A stretch of DNA of 64,000 nucleotides, taken from contig NZ_WPZO01000001.1 in the NCBI RefSeq assembly GCF_013031355.1, forward strand, positions 868,001-932,000, read 5' to 3'. This document shows, in pieces, positions 8,861 to 17,126 of this stretch. Within the stretch, counting starts at the first letter, position 1, and each line of letters opens with the position of its first letter. The stretch comes from Ruegeria arenilitoris. GTDB lineage: Bacteria > Pseudomonadota > Alphaproteobacteria > Rhodobacterales > Rhodobacteraceae. The translations under genes and the position numbers were made by a program. Below the pieces are notes generated by a model. That model ran no database searches, had not been told where the DNA came from, and was given only the letters and a program-made list of their open reading frames with translations.

Positions 8861-10084
8861 TTATCCGGCAAGTTCGGCGCGATTTAGCGCACAATGTGAC
8901 CAAAGTTCGTCCATCGCTTGCACCAGACGGTTCATTTCGTCCGGTCCATGCACAGGCGAAGGGGTAAAGCGCAGGCGCTCGGTCCCGCGGGGCACAGTCG
9001 GGAAATTGATAGGCTGTACGTAGATGCCGAAATCATCCAGCAGCCGGTCGCTGAGGATTTTGGTGTGCACCGGGTTGCCCACGATCACCGGAACAATGTG
9101 GCTGCCGTGGTCGATCAGAGGCAGACCCAGACCCTTGAGCCGCAGCTTGAGAATCTTCGCCTGTGTCTGGTGCTGTTCGCGCAGTTCAGGCGCAGTCTTG
9201 AGATGCGCAACAGACGCCGCTGCCCCCGCCGCAACTGCAGGCGGCAGCGAAGTGGTAAAGATGAAGCCCGGCGCATAAGAGCGCACGGCGTCGCACATTT
9301 TCGCGCTGGCCGCGATATAGCCGCCCATCACGCCATAAGCCTTGGCCAGCGTGCCGTTGATGATGTCGATGCGATGCGCCAGATTATCACGCTCGGTTAC
9401 GCCGCCACCGCGCGGGCCATACATGCCAACCGCGTGAACCTCGTCGATATAGGTCAGGGCGCCGAATTCGTCTGCCAGATCGCAAATCGCCTCGATCGGG
9501 CCAAAGTCGCCATCCATCGAGTAAACAGATTCAAACGCGATCAGCTTGGGTGCTTTGGGGTCGTCCGCCTCCAGCAGCTCGCGCAGATGTTCAACGTCAT
9601 TGTGACGGAAGATGCGCTTGGCGCCACCGTTGCGGCGCACGCCTTCGATCATCGAGGCATGATTCAGCGCGTCGGAATAAATGATCAGACCGGGGAACAG
9701 TTTCGGCAGTGTGCTCAGCGTCGCGTCATTGGCAATATACGCGCTGGTGAACAGCAGCGCCGCCTCTTTGCCGTGCAGATCCGCCAGTTCGGCCTCAAGC
9801 TGCTTGTGATACACCGTGGTGCCCGAGATATTGCGTGTACCGCCCGACCCCGCACCGGCTGCGTCAACCGCATCGTGCATCGCGTTCAGAACAACCGGGT
9901 TTTGCCCCATGCCCAGATAGTCGTTGCCACACCACACGGTGATGTTTTGCTGCGACCCGTCCGGGCGCGTCCGCACCGCATGTGGGAAATGGCCATTCCG
10001 GCGTTCGATATCGATAAAGGTCCGGTAACGTCCTTCATCATGCAGCTTGGCAATCGCTGAATCGAGCTGAGCAGTATAGTCCAC
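8861..10084 (-). CDS. hemA: 5-aminolevulinate synthase
   Basis: PLP enzyme that condenses glycine with succinyl-CoA to 5-aminolevulinate, the first step of tetrapyrrole synthesis by the C4 route used in alphaproteobacteria. The 407-residue length is the standard one. The PLP lysine is K248 in [13 protein letters not shown]; other signatures are [13 protein letters not shown] and [13 protein letters not shown]. The frame stays open to 10195, but the GTG at 10084 is the start: AAGGAG lies six bases before it and the protein then begins MDYTAQLD as in Rhodobacter HemA. An Fnr-type palindrome lies 138 bp upstream, so induction at low oxygen is likely. Confidence 0.96.
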   Translation of the reverse strand: MDYTAQLDSAIAKLHDEGRYRTFIDIERRNGHFPHAVRTRPDGSQQNITVWCGNDYLGMGQNPVVLNAMHDAVDAAGAGSGGTRNISGTTVYHKQLEAELADLHGKEAALLFTSAYIANDATLSTLPKLFPGLIIYSDALNHASMIEGVRRNGGAKRIFRHNDVEHLRELLEADDPKAPKLIAFESVYSMDGDFGPIEAICDLADEFGALTYIDEVHAVGMYGPRGGGVTERDNLAHRIDIINGTLAKAYGVMGGYIAASAKMCDAVRSYAPGFIFTTSLPPAVAAGAAASVAHLKTAPELREQHQTQAKILKLRLKGLGLPLIDHGSHIVPVIVGNPVHTKILSDRLLDDFGIYVQPINFPTVPRGTERLRFTPSPVHGPDEMNRLVQAMDELWSHCALNRAELAG

Positions 10085-10406
10085 CGGTATCTCCTTACCT
10101 GCCCAACCAATGCCGCCATCGACCGGACATCCTGTTCTGACGCCTGCATCGGACGAATCCGAGTGAGCGCCGATGCGTTCCCTTGTGCCCATCACGTATA
10201 AACAACATTGGGATCACATATTTGATTTGCATCAAATATCCCGTCGCACTGGTTCCGACAAGTAAAGTTACGGCTATCGGACGCGAGGAAACGACGCAGG
10301 CCTGTGCCAGCGTTTCCGATATTATACCACATTCCCTTCAAAGCGCACTGGACGGCGCCGGTGGCGCTGATAGGGTTCCGGCAAATCTCAAAAGCAGGAG
10401 ACCCCC
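10085..10406. other. Divergent promoter region between hemA and the M20 dipeptidase
   Basis: 322 bp between divergent genes. It contains the Fnr-type palindrome at 10218-10239, closer to hemA (138 bp) than to the dipeptidase start (about 170 bp), and strong ribosome sites at both ends. No small gene is evident; the in-frame extension of hemA into this region reads as low-complexity sequence. Confidence 0.6.
10218..10239. promoter_or_regulatory. Fnr/FnrL-type binding site upstream of hemA
   Basis: Core TTGAT (10222-10226), TTGC, ATCAA (10231-10235), an exact match to the Fnr consensus TTGAT-N4-ATCAA. It is extended to a perfect palindrome with nine-base arms ATATTTGAT and ATCAAATAT. FnrL control of hemA is known in Rhodobacter; its action here is inferred from the site and its position. 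Confidence 0.85.
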
Positions 10407-11795
10407 ATGTCGCTGGACGCTGTTCTGAACCGCATTGACGACGATCTGCAAACCTCGATCGACCGCCTGATGGAACTGCTGCGCATTCCGTCGATTTCCA
10501 CTGACCCGGCCTATAACGCACAGGTGGATCAGGCCGCCGACTGGCTGGTGGCCGATCTACAAGGCATTGGCATCGCGGCCGAAAAACGAAAAACAACCGG
10601 CCACCCGATGGTTGTCGGCCATGTCGGAGAAGACAGCGACGCGCCGCATGTCCTGTTCTACGGGCATTATGACGTGCAACCAGTCGACCCGCTGGAGCTT
10701 TGGAACCGTGACCCCTTCGACCCGGCTATCGAAGACACCGACAACGGCCCGGTCATTCGCGGCCGCGGGTCTTCGGATGACAAAGGGCAGCTGATGACCT
10801 TTGTCGAAGCCTGCCGGGCGTGGAAAGCGGTAAACGGCACCCTGCCCTGCCGCATCACCTTTTTCTTCGAAGGCGAAGAGGAATCGGGCTCTCCGTCCCT
10901 CGTGCCGTTCCTGCGCGAAAACGCAGCCGAATTGAAAGCTGACCTGGCGTTGGTCTGCGACACCTCGATGGTGTCGCGCGGTGTACCGTCGATTGCCTCG
11001 CAACTGCGCGGGATGCTCAAGGACGAATTTACCGTCATCGGTCCGCGCATCGACCTGCACTCGGGTCATTATGGCGGCCCGGGCCTGAACCCTCTGCGCG
11101 AATTGTCCAAGATCGTCGCCTCGTTCTATGACGACGAAACCGGGCGCGTCGCGGTGGAAGGCTTCTATGAAGGTGTCCACGAAGTGCCCGCCGACCAGCT
11201 GCGCCAATGGGAAAACTGCGGGTTCGACGAGGCTGAGTACCTGAACTCGGTCGGCTATTCCCAGCCGCACGGCGAAAAGGGTTACTCGACACTGGAACAG
11301 CAATGGGCCCGCCCAACGCTCGAGGTCAACGGCCTGTGGGGCGGTTATAACGGCGCTGGCTCGAAAACGGTGATCCCGTCGCAGGCGCATTGCAAGATCA
11401 CCTGCCGCCTGGTCGGCGACATGGACCCGGACGCGCTGCGCGACAAAATCCGCAAACATGTGGAAGAGCGCTTGTCGCCCGACGCCAAAGTCGAGTGGGA
11501 CAATGACCTGGAGGGGTCCCCTGCCTCGGTCATGAACCTCGACCGCCCCGAGTTCGAAGCCGCCCGTGGCGCGCTGTCGGACGAATGGGGGCGTGAGGCC
11601 GTGTTCACTGGTATGGGCGGATCAATCCCGGTTGTGGGCTACTTCAACACCGAACTCGGACTGGATTCGATGCTGGTCGGCTTTGCCAATGACGACGACG
11701 CCATCCACTCACCGAACGAAAAATACGACGTGAAGAGCTTTCACAAGGGCATCCGGTCCTGGGCCCGCATCCTGGATGCGCTGACGAAGAAGTAG
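10407..11795 (+). CDS. M20-family metallopeptidase (dipeptidase)
   Basis: Cytoplasmic dizinc peptidase of 462 residues, carnosinase/dipeptidase-like branch of M20. Metal-site motifs are FYGHYDVQPVDP (first His and Asp), GRGSSDDKGQ (bridging Asp) and FEGEEESGSPS (catalytic and metal Glu pair); a dimerisation domain lies around residues 215-360 and a late His occurs in DDAIHSPNEKY. The start has AGGAG seven bases upstream. The substrate is unknown. It diverges from hemA and faces lpd across a hairpin-rich gap. Confidence 0.88.
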   Translation: MSLDAVLNRIDDDLQTSIDRLMELLRIPSISTDPAYNAQVDQAADWLVADLQGIGIAAEKRKTTGHPMVVGHVGEDSDAPHVLFYGHYDVQPVDPLELWNRDPFDPAIEDTDNGPVIRGRGSSDDKGQLMTFVEACRAWKAVNGTLPCRITFFFEGEEESGSPSLVPFLRENAAELKADLALVCDTSMVSRGVPSIASQLRGMLKDEFTVIGPRIDLHSGHYGGPGLNPLRELSKIVASFYDDETGRVAVEGFYEGVHEVPADQLRQWENCGFDEAEYLNSVGYSQPHGEKGYSTLEQQWARPTLEVNGLWGGYNGAGSKTVIPSQAHCKITCRLVGDMDPDALRDKIRKHVEERLSPDAKVEWDNDLEGSPASVMNLDRPEFEAARGALSDEWGREAVFTGMGGSIPVVGYFNTELGLDSMLVGFANDDDAIHSPNEKYDVKSFHKGIRSWARILDALTKK

Positions 11796-11802
11796 GCGGT
11801 TT

Positions 11803-11921
11803 GCGAGGCTCTGCCTCGCGCTCCGAGGTATTTTCGGCCAGATGAAGCGCGGATCACCTGCTTCATCTGGCTAATAGTATCTTGGGGCAGTCGCCCAAAG
11901 AACGGCGGGGGCAGAGCCCCC
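11803..11921. repeat. Hairpin-dense convergent gap (four inverted repeats)
   Basis: Between the converging M20 and lpd genes lie four hairpins: GCGAGGC/GCCTCGC (11803-11809, 11813-11819); a perfect 12-bp-arm repeat GCCAGATGAAGC/GCTTCATCTGGC (11837-11848, 11860-11871); TTGGG/CCCAA (11882-11886, 11894-11898); and GGGGGC/GCCCCC (11907-11912, 11916-11921). None has a clear T-run. It resembles the conserved intergenic strings with 'GAGGTATTTT..GGCCAGA' seen in Rhodobacterales genomes. No second copy was noticed in this window. Confidence 0.6.
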
Positions 11922-11933
11922 CAACCGCGCTCA

Positions 11934-13328
11934 TCACATGTGAATGACCTTGCCGTAAGCGTCCAGAACGCTTTCGTGCATCATTTCCGACAGAGTCGGG
12001 TGCGGGAAGACCGTGTTCATCAGGTCTTCTTCGGTGGTCTCCAGCTGACGCCCAACCACATAGCCCTGAATCAATTCAGTCACTTCGGCGCCAATCATGT
12101 GGGCACCCAACAGTTCGCCCGTCTTGGCGTCAAACACTGTCTTGATCAGACCTTCGGGCTCACCCAGAGCAATAGCTTTACCGTTACCGATGAAGGGGAA
12201 GCGGCCCACTTTGATGTCATAACCCAGCTCTTTGGCTTTCGCTTCTGAGTATCCGACCGAGGCCACCTGCGGCTGGCAATAGGTGCAGCCTGCGATACTT
12301 TCGGGTTTCACCGGATGCGCGTGCTTGCCTGCAATCAGTTCGGCGACCATGACGCCTTCATGGCTCGCTTTGTGGGCCAGCCACGGCGCACCGGCGATGT
12401 CGCCAATCGCATAAAGACCTTCAACTCCGGTCCGGCAGAACTCATCGGTGACCACATGGGTGCGGTCGATCTTTACGCCCAGAGCTTCAAGCCCCAGGTT
12501 CTCGACATTACCCACAATGCCAACGGCCGAGATGACGGTGTCAAAGTCGTGTTTCTCGACCTTGCCTTTGACCTCAATATGCGCAGTGACTTTGCCCTTG
12601 GCACGGTCCAGTTGCTTGACCATCGCCTTTTCCATGATGGTCATGCCCTGTTTGGTGAACGCCTTCTTGGCCAAACCGCTGATTTCGGCGTCTTCGACCG
12701 GCAGAACGCGGTCCATGACCTCGACCACGGTCGTATCGGCGCCCAGCGTGTTGTAGAAGCTGGCGAATTCGATGCCGATCGCGCCCGAGCCGATGACCAG
12801 CAGCTTCTTGGGCATCCGCGGCGGTTGCAGCGCGTGCTTGTAGGTCCAAACCAGATCACCATCGGCCTCGAGACCCGGCAGTTCGCGCGCCCGCGCGCCG
12901 GTGGCCAGAACGATGTTCTTGGCCGTTAGTTCCTCGGTGCCCTTGTCGGTTTTGACCGAGACCTTGCCCTTGGCAGGGATCGTGGCCTCGCCCATCACCA
13001 CGGTCACTTTGTTTTTCTTCAGCAGATGGCCGATACCACCCGACAGCTGCGCCGCCACACCACGCGAGCGCTTGACCACAGCATCCAGATCATAGCCGAT
13101 CTTGTCCGCTTTCAGACCGAAATCCTTGGCGCGCTCCATCAGGTGGAAAACTTCGGAGGACCGCAGCAATGCCTTGGTCGGGATACAGCCCCAGTTCAGG
13201 CAGATACCGCCCAGATGCTCCCGCTCAACCACGGCTGTTTTCAGGCCCAGCTGCGCTGCGCGGATAGCCGCCACATAGCCGCCCGGACCGGCGCCGATTA
13301 CGATCAGATCAAAAGATTGTGCAGCCAT
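11934..13328 (-). CDS. lpdA: Dihydrolipoyl dehydrogenase (E3)
   Basis: FAD enzyme that reoxidises dihydrolipoamide of 2-oxoacid dehydrogenase complexes with NAD+. The 464-residue protein shows the FAD motif VIGAGPGGYVAA, the redox disulfide C43-LNWG-C48, the NAD motif VIGSGAIGIEFASF, a second FAD motif (YAIGDIAGAPWLAHKA) and the C-terminal His-Glu pair in FPHPTLSE. It stands alone, not with the E1/E2 genes 16 kb away, yet it shares a palindromic upstream site with them. It is therefore probably the E3 of that pyruvate dehydrogenase complex, possibly also serving others. Confidence 0.96.
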   Translation of the reverse strand: MAAQSFDLIVIGAGPGGYVAAIRAAQLGLKTAVVEREHLGGICLNWGCIPTKALLRSSEVFHLMERAKDFGLKADKIGYDLDAVVKRSRGVAAQLSGGIGHLLKKNKVTVVMGEATIPAKGKVSVKTDKGTEELTAKNIVLATGARARELPGLEADGDLVWTYKHALQPPRMPKKLLVIGSGAIGIEFASFYNTLGADTTVVEVMDRVLPVEDAEISGLAKKAFTKQGMTIMEKAMVKQLDRAKGKVTAHIEVKGKVEKHDFDTVISAVGIVGNVENLGLEALGVKIDRTHVVTDEFCRTGVEGLYAIGDIAGAPWLAHKASHEGVMVAELIAGKHAHPVKPESIAGCTYCQPQVASVGYSEAKAKELGYDIKVGRFPFIGNGKAIALGEPEGLIKTVFDAKTGELLGAHMIGAEVTELIQGYVVGRQLETTEEDLMNTVFPHPTLSEMMHESVLDAYGKVIHM

Positions 13329-13358
13329 GTTTTCCTCTCGGCACAGGTCGAATGAAAA

Positions 13359-13378
13359 TTAGTTTACCATTAAACTAA
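13359..13378. promoter_or_regulatory. Palindromic operator candidate upstream of lpdA
   Basis: Perfect inverted repeat TTAGTTTA (13359-13366), CCAT, TAAACTAA (13371-13378), 31 bp before the lpdA start. The same core, TAGTTTA-N4-TAAACTA, is found at 29863-29880 before pdhA. The shared core and four-base spacing argue for one binding protein; its identity is unknown. Confidence 0.75.
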
Positions 13379-13543
13379 ATCCAGCAACGCATCAACACAC
13401 CTCTCCCGCGACAAAAGCGACGCAGGGTCAACGGCACCAGTTTCTACGGAATTCAGCCTATACCGGGCACGTCTCAATGGCTAGAACATAGGGGTCGGGC
13501 CCGCCCGCTCACTCCTTAACCCAAGTCATTAGAAAGGGTTACC

Positions 13544-13978
13544 ATGGCCAAAACACTTAAGGATCTACTGCTTGCTATGCTTAACGCCACTCTTATTCTG
13601 GTGGCACTCTGTTTGTTTCTGGGGTGGAAGCTGGCATCGACAGTCGAAGGCGTCACCACGGTTTTTGAGGAAAAACTTCAGATCGTCGCGCCTCTCAAGG
13701 ACGAAATTCGCGGTGTTCGGGGCGAGCTTGCCGCCCTGCGTAGCGACCTGACCAACCTGCAAACAGATGGCTCCGTGACAGATATCGCCGAGAAAGTTCG
13801 GATTTCCACGGCGTTGGTCACCTTGGATAATCTGGAAGCGCGGATGCAGGACTCGCAGGCCCGCATCGCGGAAATCACCGAGTCACCGGAAACTCTGGTC
13901 AACACCGCAATAGAAAAATCGGCCGACGTGATTGCCGACCGAATTATTGCTGTTCGGGGATGTGTGCCGTCGTCCTAG
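13544..13978 (+). CDS. Small single-span membrane protein with coiled coil, unknown function
   Basis: Unrecognised protein of 144 residues. One N-terminal membrane helix (about residues 12-30, LNATLILVALCLFLGWKL) is followed by about 100 residues of heptad-like helix (KDEIRGVRGELAALRSDLTNLQ, ARMQDSQARIAEITES), suggesting an inner-membrane coiled-coil protein with its helix in the periplasm. The ATG has a GGG-type ribosome site at -8. It overlaps the end of the convergent DUF924 gene by four bases. No function is proposed. Confidence 0.7.
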   Translation: MAKTLKDLLLAMLNATLILVALCLFLGWKLASTVEGVTTVFEEKLQIVAPLKDEIRGVRGELAALRSDLTNLQTDGSVTDIAEKVRISTALVTLDNLEARMQDSQARIAEITESPETLVNTAIEKSADVIADRIIAVRGCVPSS

Positions 13979-14553
13979 CCGGCGGCTTGCAGTTCCCGCA
14001 CCGTCGCACCGTACCCGCCCATGTCGACATAGGCCGCTTCGTGCGCGGTCATCGGGCGCTCAAGCGCCTCGTTGCGATAAGGGAACCGTCCGAATTTGCG
14101 GATAACTTCGCGATGGGCCCTTGCGTGCAACAGGTTGCTTGGATCGCTGTGCGCCATGTTCTGACACATCAGACGGACACAGCGCTCCTGATCGCAAAGG
14201 TTTTCCGAGTGCATCATTGGCAGGTAAAAGAACTGCCGCGCCGGTTCGTCGATCTTGAGGTCCCACCCCTTGTCCACCGCGCATTTGGCGGCTGACAGGG
14301 CCGCGCGGTCCGACGAGAACGCCTTGGCGCTGCCGCGGAACATGTTTCGCGGAAACTGATCCATCAGAATGATGTAAGCCAGTGCCCCGCTGGGATAGGT
14401 CAGCCAAAGAGAAAACCTGCCTTCATTCGCGGCTTCCCAGGTGGTCAAAAACCGTTCGCGAATTTTAGCATCCAAGGCGTCGTCTTGCAGATACCACCCC
14501 TCGGGGCCGACCTCATCCAACCAAAAACTCAATACGTCTTCAGGCCCTACCAT
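13975..14553 (-). CDS. DUF924 family protein
   Basis: Helical protein of 192 residues of the DUF924 family, whose members resemble TPR folds and have no settled function. Recognisable blocks are DVLSFWLDEVGPEGWY near the N-terminus, ALAYIILMDQFPRNMFRG in the middle, and FFYLPMMHSENLCDQ, all typical of the family. Start 14553 has GGAG eight bases upstream; the frame is open for another 15 codons. The gene is convergent with the small coiled-coil protein and runs the same way as the MFS gene 110 bp downstream. Confidence 0.82.
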   Translation of the reverse strand: MVGPEDVLSFWLDEVGPEGWYLQDDALDAKIRERFLTTWEAANEGRFSLWLTYPSGALAYIILMDQFPRNMFRGSAKAFSSDRAALSAAKCAVDKGWDLKIDEPARQFFYLPMMHSENLCDQERCVRLMCQNMAHSDPSNLLHARAHREVIRKFGRFPYRNEALERPMTAHEAAYVDMGGYGATVRELQAAG

Positions 14554-14662
14554 TGCCCTTACTCCGTCGTGTTGCCCTCCCCAGGGACGTAAGGTCATTT
14601 AAGGACGTTTTACAGATTTGTTACAGTAAAAAATTGCAACACTTGCGTCATAATCTTGTGTC

Positions 14663-15934
14663 TTAGGCAACATCTTGCGTTTCCTGCTCGGCTTCGGCGG
14701 CTTCGATGGCCACTTCTTGGGCTACCTCAAGCGCGACCGGAGAGGCCGTCGGATAGAACGGCGACATCGTTCCGGTCTCATCAACCGGGATCGCGGCACG
14801 CTGTGTCGTACGGTACAGCGCATAGGCCGCCATGATGACCAGCAAGCTGGCGATAAACAGGAAGAACCCCGAAGGACCAAAGACGGCATCCCCCATCAGC
14901 CAACCGGTGATCAGCGGGCCCGCAATGGCGCCAAGTCCGTTGATGAACAACAAACCACCCGAGGCGGCGGCCATGTCTTCGTGGTTGAGAAAGTCGTTTG
15001 CGTGGGCGATCAGCAGCGAATAGAGCGGGTTCGACATGCCGCCGATTACAAAGGCCGCACCCAGCAGGATCGGGAACGTGACCCCAAATACCATACCCGC
15101 AAACGCCGCGCAGGCCCCCACACCCGCAACCAGCATGATCAGAAAACGGCGATCCATGCGATCCGACATCCAACCCAACGGATACTGTAGCACCAACGCG
15201 CCGATATAGAAGGAAGCAATAAAGGTCGAAATCTCGACCAGGGTCAGCCCCGATCGGGCACCGTAAACAGATGCCATGCCGAACTGGGCCGAAAACACTC
15301 CACCCAGAAGGAACATACCGACACAGCCCAGCGGAGAGCTGTTGAACAACTCTCGCAGCGTCATCGGCTTGGTCGTGTCGAACGCCGGGGTTGGTGAAAT
15401 CGACAGAAGGATTGGGGCAAAAGAGACCGAAACCAAAATGGACGCGATGACAAAAGTGTCAAACCCGGCCGGGTCACTCAATACCACCAACCCCTGCGCA
15501 CTGATGATGCCCGTCATCTGAAAAATCATATAAAGCGACAGCGCCTGACCGCGGTTTTCGTTGCTGGCAGCATTGTTCAGCCAGCTTTCGGCGGTGACAT
15601 ACACGCCGGAAAAGCAGAACCCGATGACGAAACGGCCCAGCACCCAGACAATCGGGTTTGTCATCAGCGGGTAAAGGATCATGACCGCCGAGATGAACGA
15701 GGCCAGCGCCGCGAACACCCGCACATGCCCGACCCGCCGGATCATCTCGGGCGCAAGGCGTGACCCGCCCAGAAAGCCCATGAAGTAGGCCGACATCACA
15801 AAGGACATCTCAAGCGTCGAAAAGCCCTCGATCTCGCCCCGGACACCCAGGATCGTGCCCTGCAGGCCATTGCCGACCATCAGAAGCCCCATACCAAGAA
15901 GAAGCGCCCACGCGCTGGAAAGGACCTGAAGCAT
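14663..15934 (-). CDS. Major facilitator superfamily transporter
   Basis: Inner-membrane secondary transporter of 423 residues with about twelve predicted membrane helices (for example SAWALLLGMGLLMVGNG and ILLGAAFVIGGMSNPLYSLLIA). The between-helix motif GWMSDRMDRRFLIMLVAG is the MFS motif A of the C-terminal half. A cytoplasmic tail rich in Glu and Ala ends the protein. Start 15934 has GGAG at six bases. The substrate is unknown; the layout resembles the YcaD-type branch. Confidence 0.85.
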   Translation of the reverse strand: MLQVLSSAWALLLGMGLLMVGNGLQGTILGVRGEIEGFSTLEMSFVMSAYFMGFLGGSRLAPEMIRRVGHVRVFAALASFISAVMILYPLMTNPIVWVLGRFVIGFCFSGVYVTAESWLNNAASNENRGQALSLYMIFQMTGIISAQGLVVLSDPAGFDTFVIASILVSVSFAPILLSISPTPAFDTTKPMTLRELFNSSPLGCVGMFLLGGVFSAQFGMASVYGARSGLTLVEISTFIASFYIGALVLQYPLGWMSDRMDRRFLIMLVAGVGACAAFAGMVFGVTFPILLGAAFVIGGMSNPLYSLLIAHANDFLNHEDMAAASGGLLFINGLGAIAGPLITGWLMGDAVFGPSGFFLFIASLLVIMAAYALYRTTQRAAIPVDETGTMSPFYPTASPVALEVAQEVAIEAAEAEQETQDVA

Positions 15935-16048
15935 TGGGGTCTCCGTACTATTTGCCGACCGGACTTAAGGATTCGTTTTGATATGAAAAACGGCTCAGAA
16001 CCCGCTTGTCTACGACATTGCGGGAGCGCGATCCCGACATCGCGCCGT

Positions 16049-17095
16049 TTACGGGATCAAAAGCGACGCGTCCCCGTATGAGAAGAACCGATATTTCCGT
16101 TCAATCGCATGAGCATAGACATCCCGCATACGGTCCTGCCCCATCAACGCAGAAACCAGCATCAACAATGTCGATTTTGGCAGGTGGAAATTGGTCATCA
16201 GCGCGTCGGTGACGTGGAACTGGAAGCCGGGATAGATGAAAATGTCGGTATCACCCTCCCACGGCTCGATCTGACCCGAGCGCGCCGCGCTTTCGATCAG
16301 CCGCAACGCGGTGGTGCCAACCGGAATGACCCGACCGCCAGCCGCTTTGGTAGCGCGGATTTTCTCGACCGCAGTCGCGCTGACCTTACCCCATTCGGCA
16401 TGCATCTTGTGCGTGGTCACGTCCTCGACCTTGACCGGCAGGAAGGTGCCCGCGCCCACATGCAGGGTCACATGGCTAAACGTGACACCACGGGCCTTAA
16501 GGGCCTGCATCAGCGCCTGATCGAAATGCAACGAGGCCGTGGGGGCCGCGACCGCGCCCGAATTGCGCGCCCAGATCGTCTGGTAATCGGTCTTGTCCTG
16601 CTCATCCGCCGGTCGTTTGGCGGCGATATAGGGCGGCAGCGGCATCGCGCCGGCCTGCTCCAGCGCGGCATCGAAATCCTCGCCCGTCCGGTTGAAGCGT
16701 AGATAGGCCTGTCCGTCCTCGACCCGGTCCAGCGTGGCGCTGAGGTCGTCGGAGAACTGGATCTCTTCACCCAGCTTAACCTTCTTCAGCGGTTTGATCA
16801 GCGCCGCCCATGTGGCATCGGCCTGCGGGTCCAACAAGGTGGCCTCGATCGCCGCGGATACCGGCCCCTGCGCGCTGTCGCGGTGGCGGCGGCCATTCAG
16901 GCGTGCGGGGATCACGCGGGTATCGTTCAACACCAGCCGGTCGCCGGGTCGCAGCCAATCGGGCAGGTCGAACACATGCGCATCCGTCACCGCATCGCCA
17001 CTGGCCACCAGCAAACGCGCCGAGGACCGCGGGTTGGCGGGCCGCGTGGCAATCAGGTCTTCGGGCAGATGGAAATCAAAATCGCTGAGTTTCAT
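16049..17095 (-). CDS. queA: S-adenosylmethionine:tRNA ribosyltransferase-isomerase
   Basis: Cytoplasmic enzyme that transfers the ribosyl part of SAM to preQ1 in tRNA, giving epoxyqueuosine. 348 residues, normal length. The family N-terminus [20 protein letters not shown] fixes the start at 17095 although the frame is open upstream; other signatures are [40 protein letters not shown] and [18 protein letters not shown]. It follows the large AsmA-like gene with about 30 bp between stop and start. Confidence 0.96.
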   Translation of the reverse strand: MKLSDFDFHLPEDLIATRPANPRSSARLLVASGDAVTDAHVFDLPDWLRPGDRLVLNDTRVIPARLNGRRHRDSAQGPVSAAIEATLLDPQADATWAALIKPLKKVKLGEEIQFSDDLSATLDRVEDGQAYLRFNRTGEDFDAALEQAGAMPLPPYIAAKRPADEQDKTDYQTIWARNSGAVAAPTASLHFDQALMQALKARGVTFSHVTLHVGAGTFLPVKVEDVTTHKMHAEWGKVSATAVEKIRATKAAGGRVIPVGTTALRLIESAARSGQIEPWEGDTDIFIYPGFQFHVTDALMTNFHLPKSTLLMLVSALMGQDRMRDVYAHAIERKYRFFSYGDASLLIP

Positions 17096-17126
17096 GGCCG
17101 CGCCATACAGCGCTCGACTTGCCAGT

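Noticed and set aside
10085..10195. N-terminal extension of HemA to an upstream in-frame start
   Set aside because: AAGGAG before GTG 10084 and the 407-residue family length fix the start; the extension is not protein-like.
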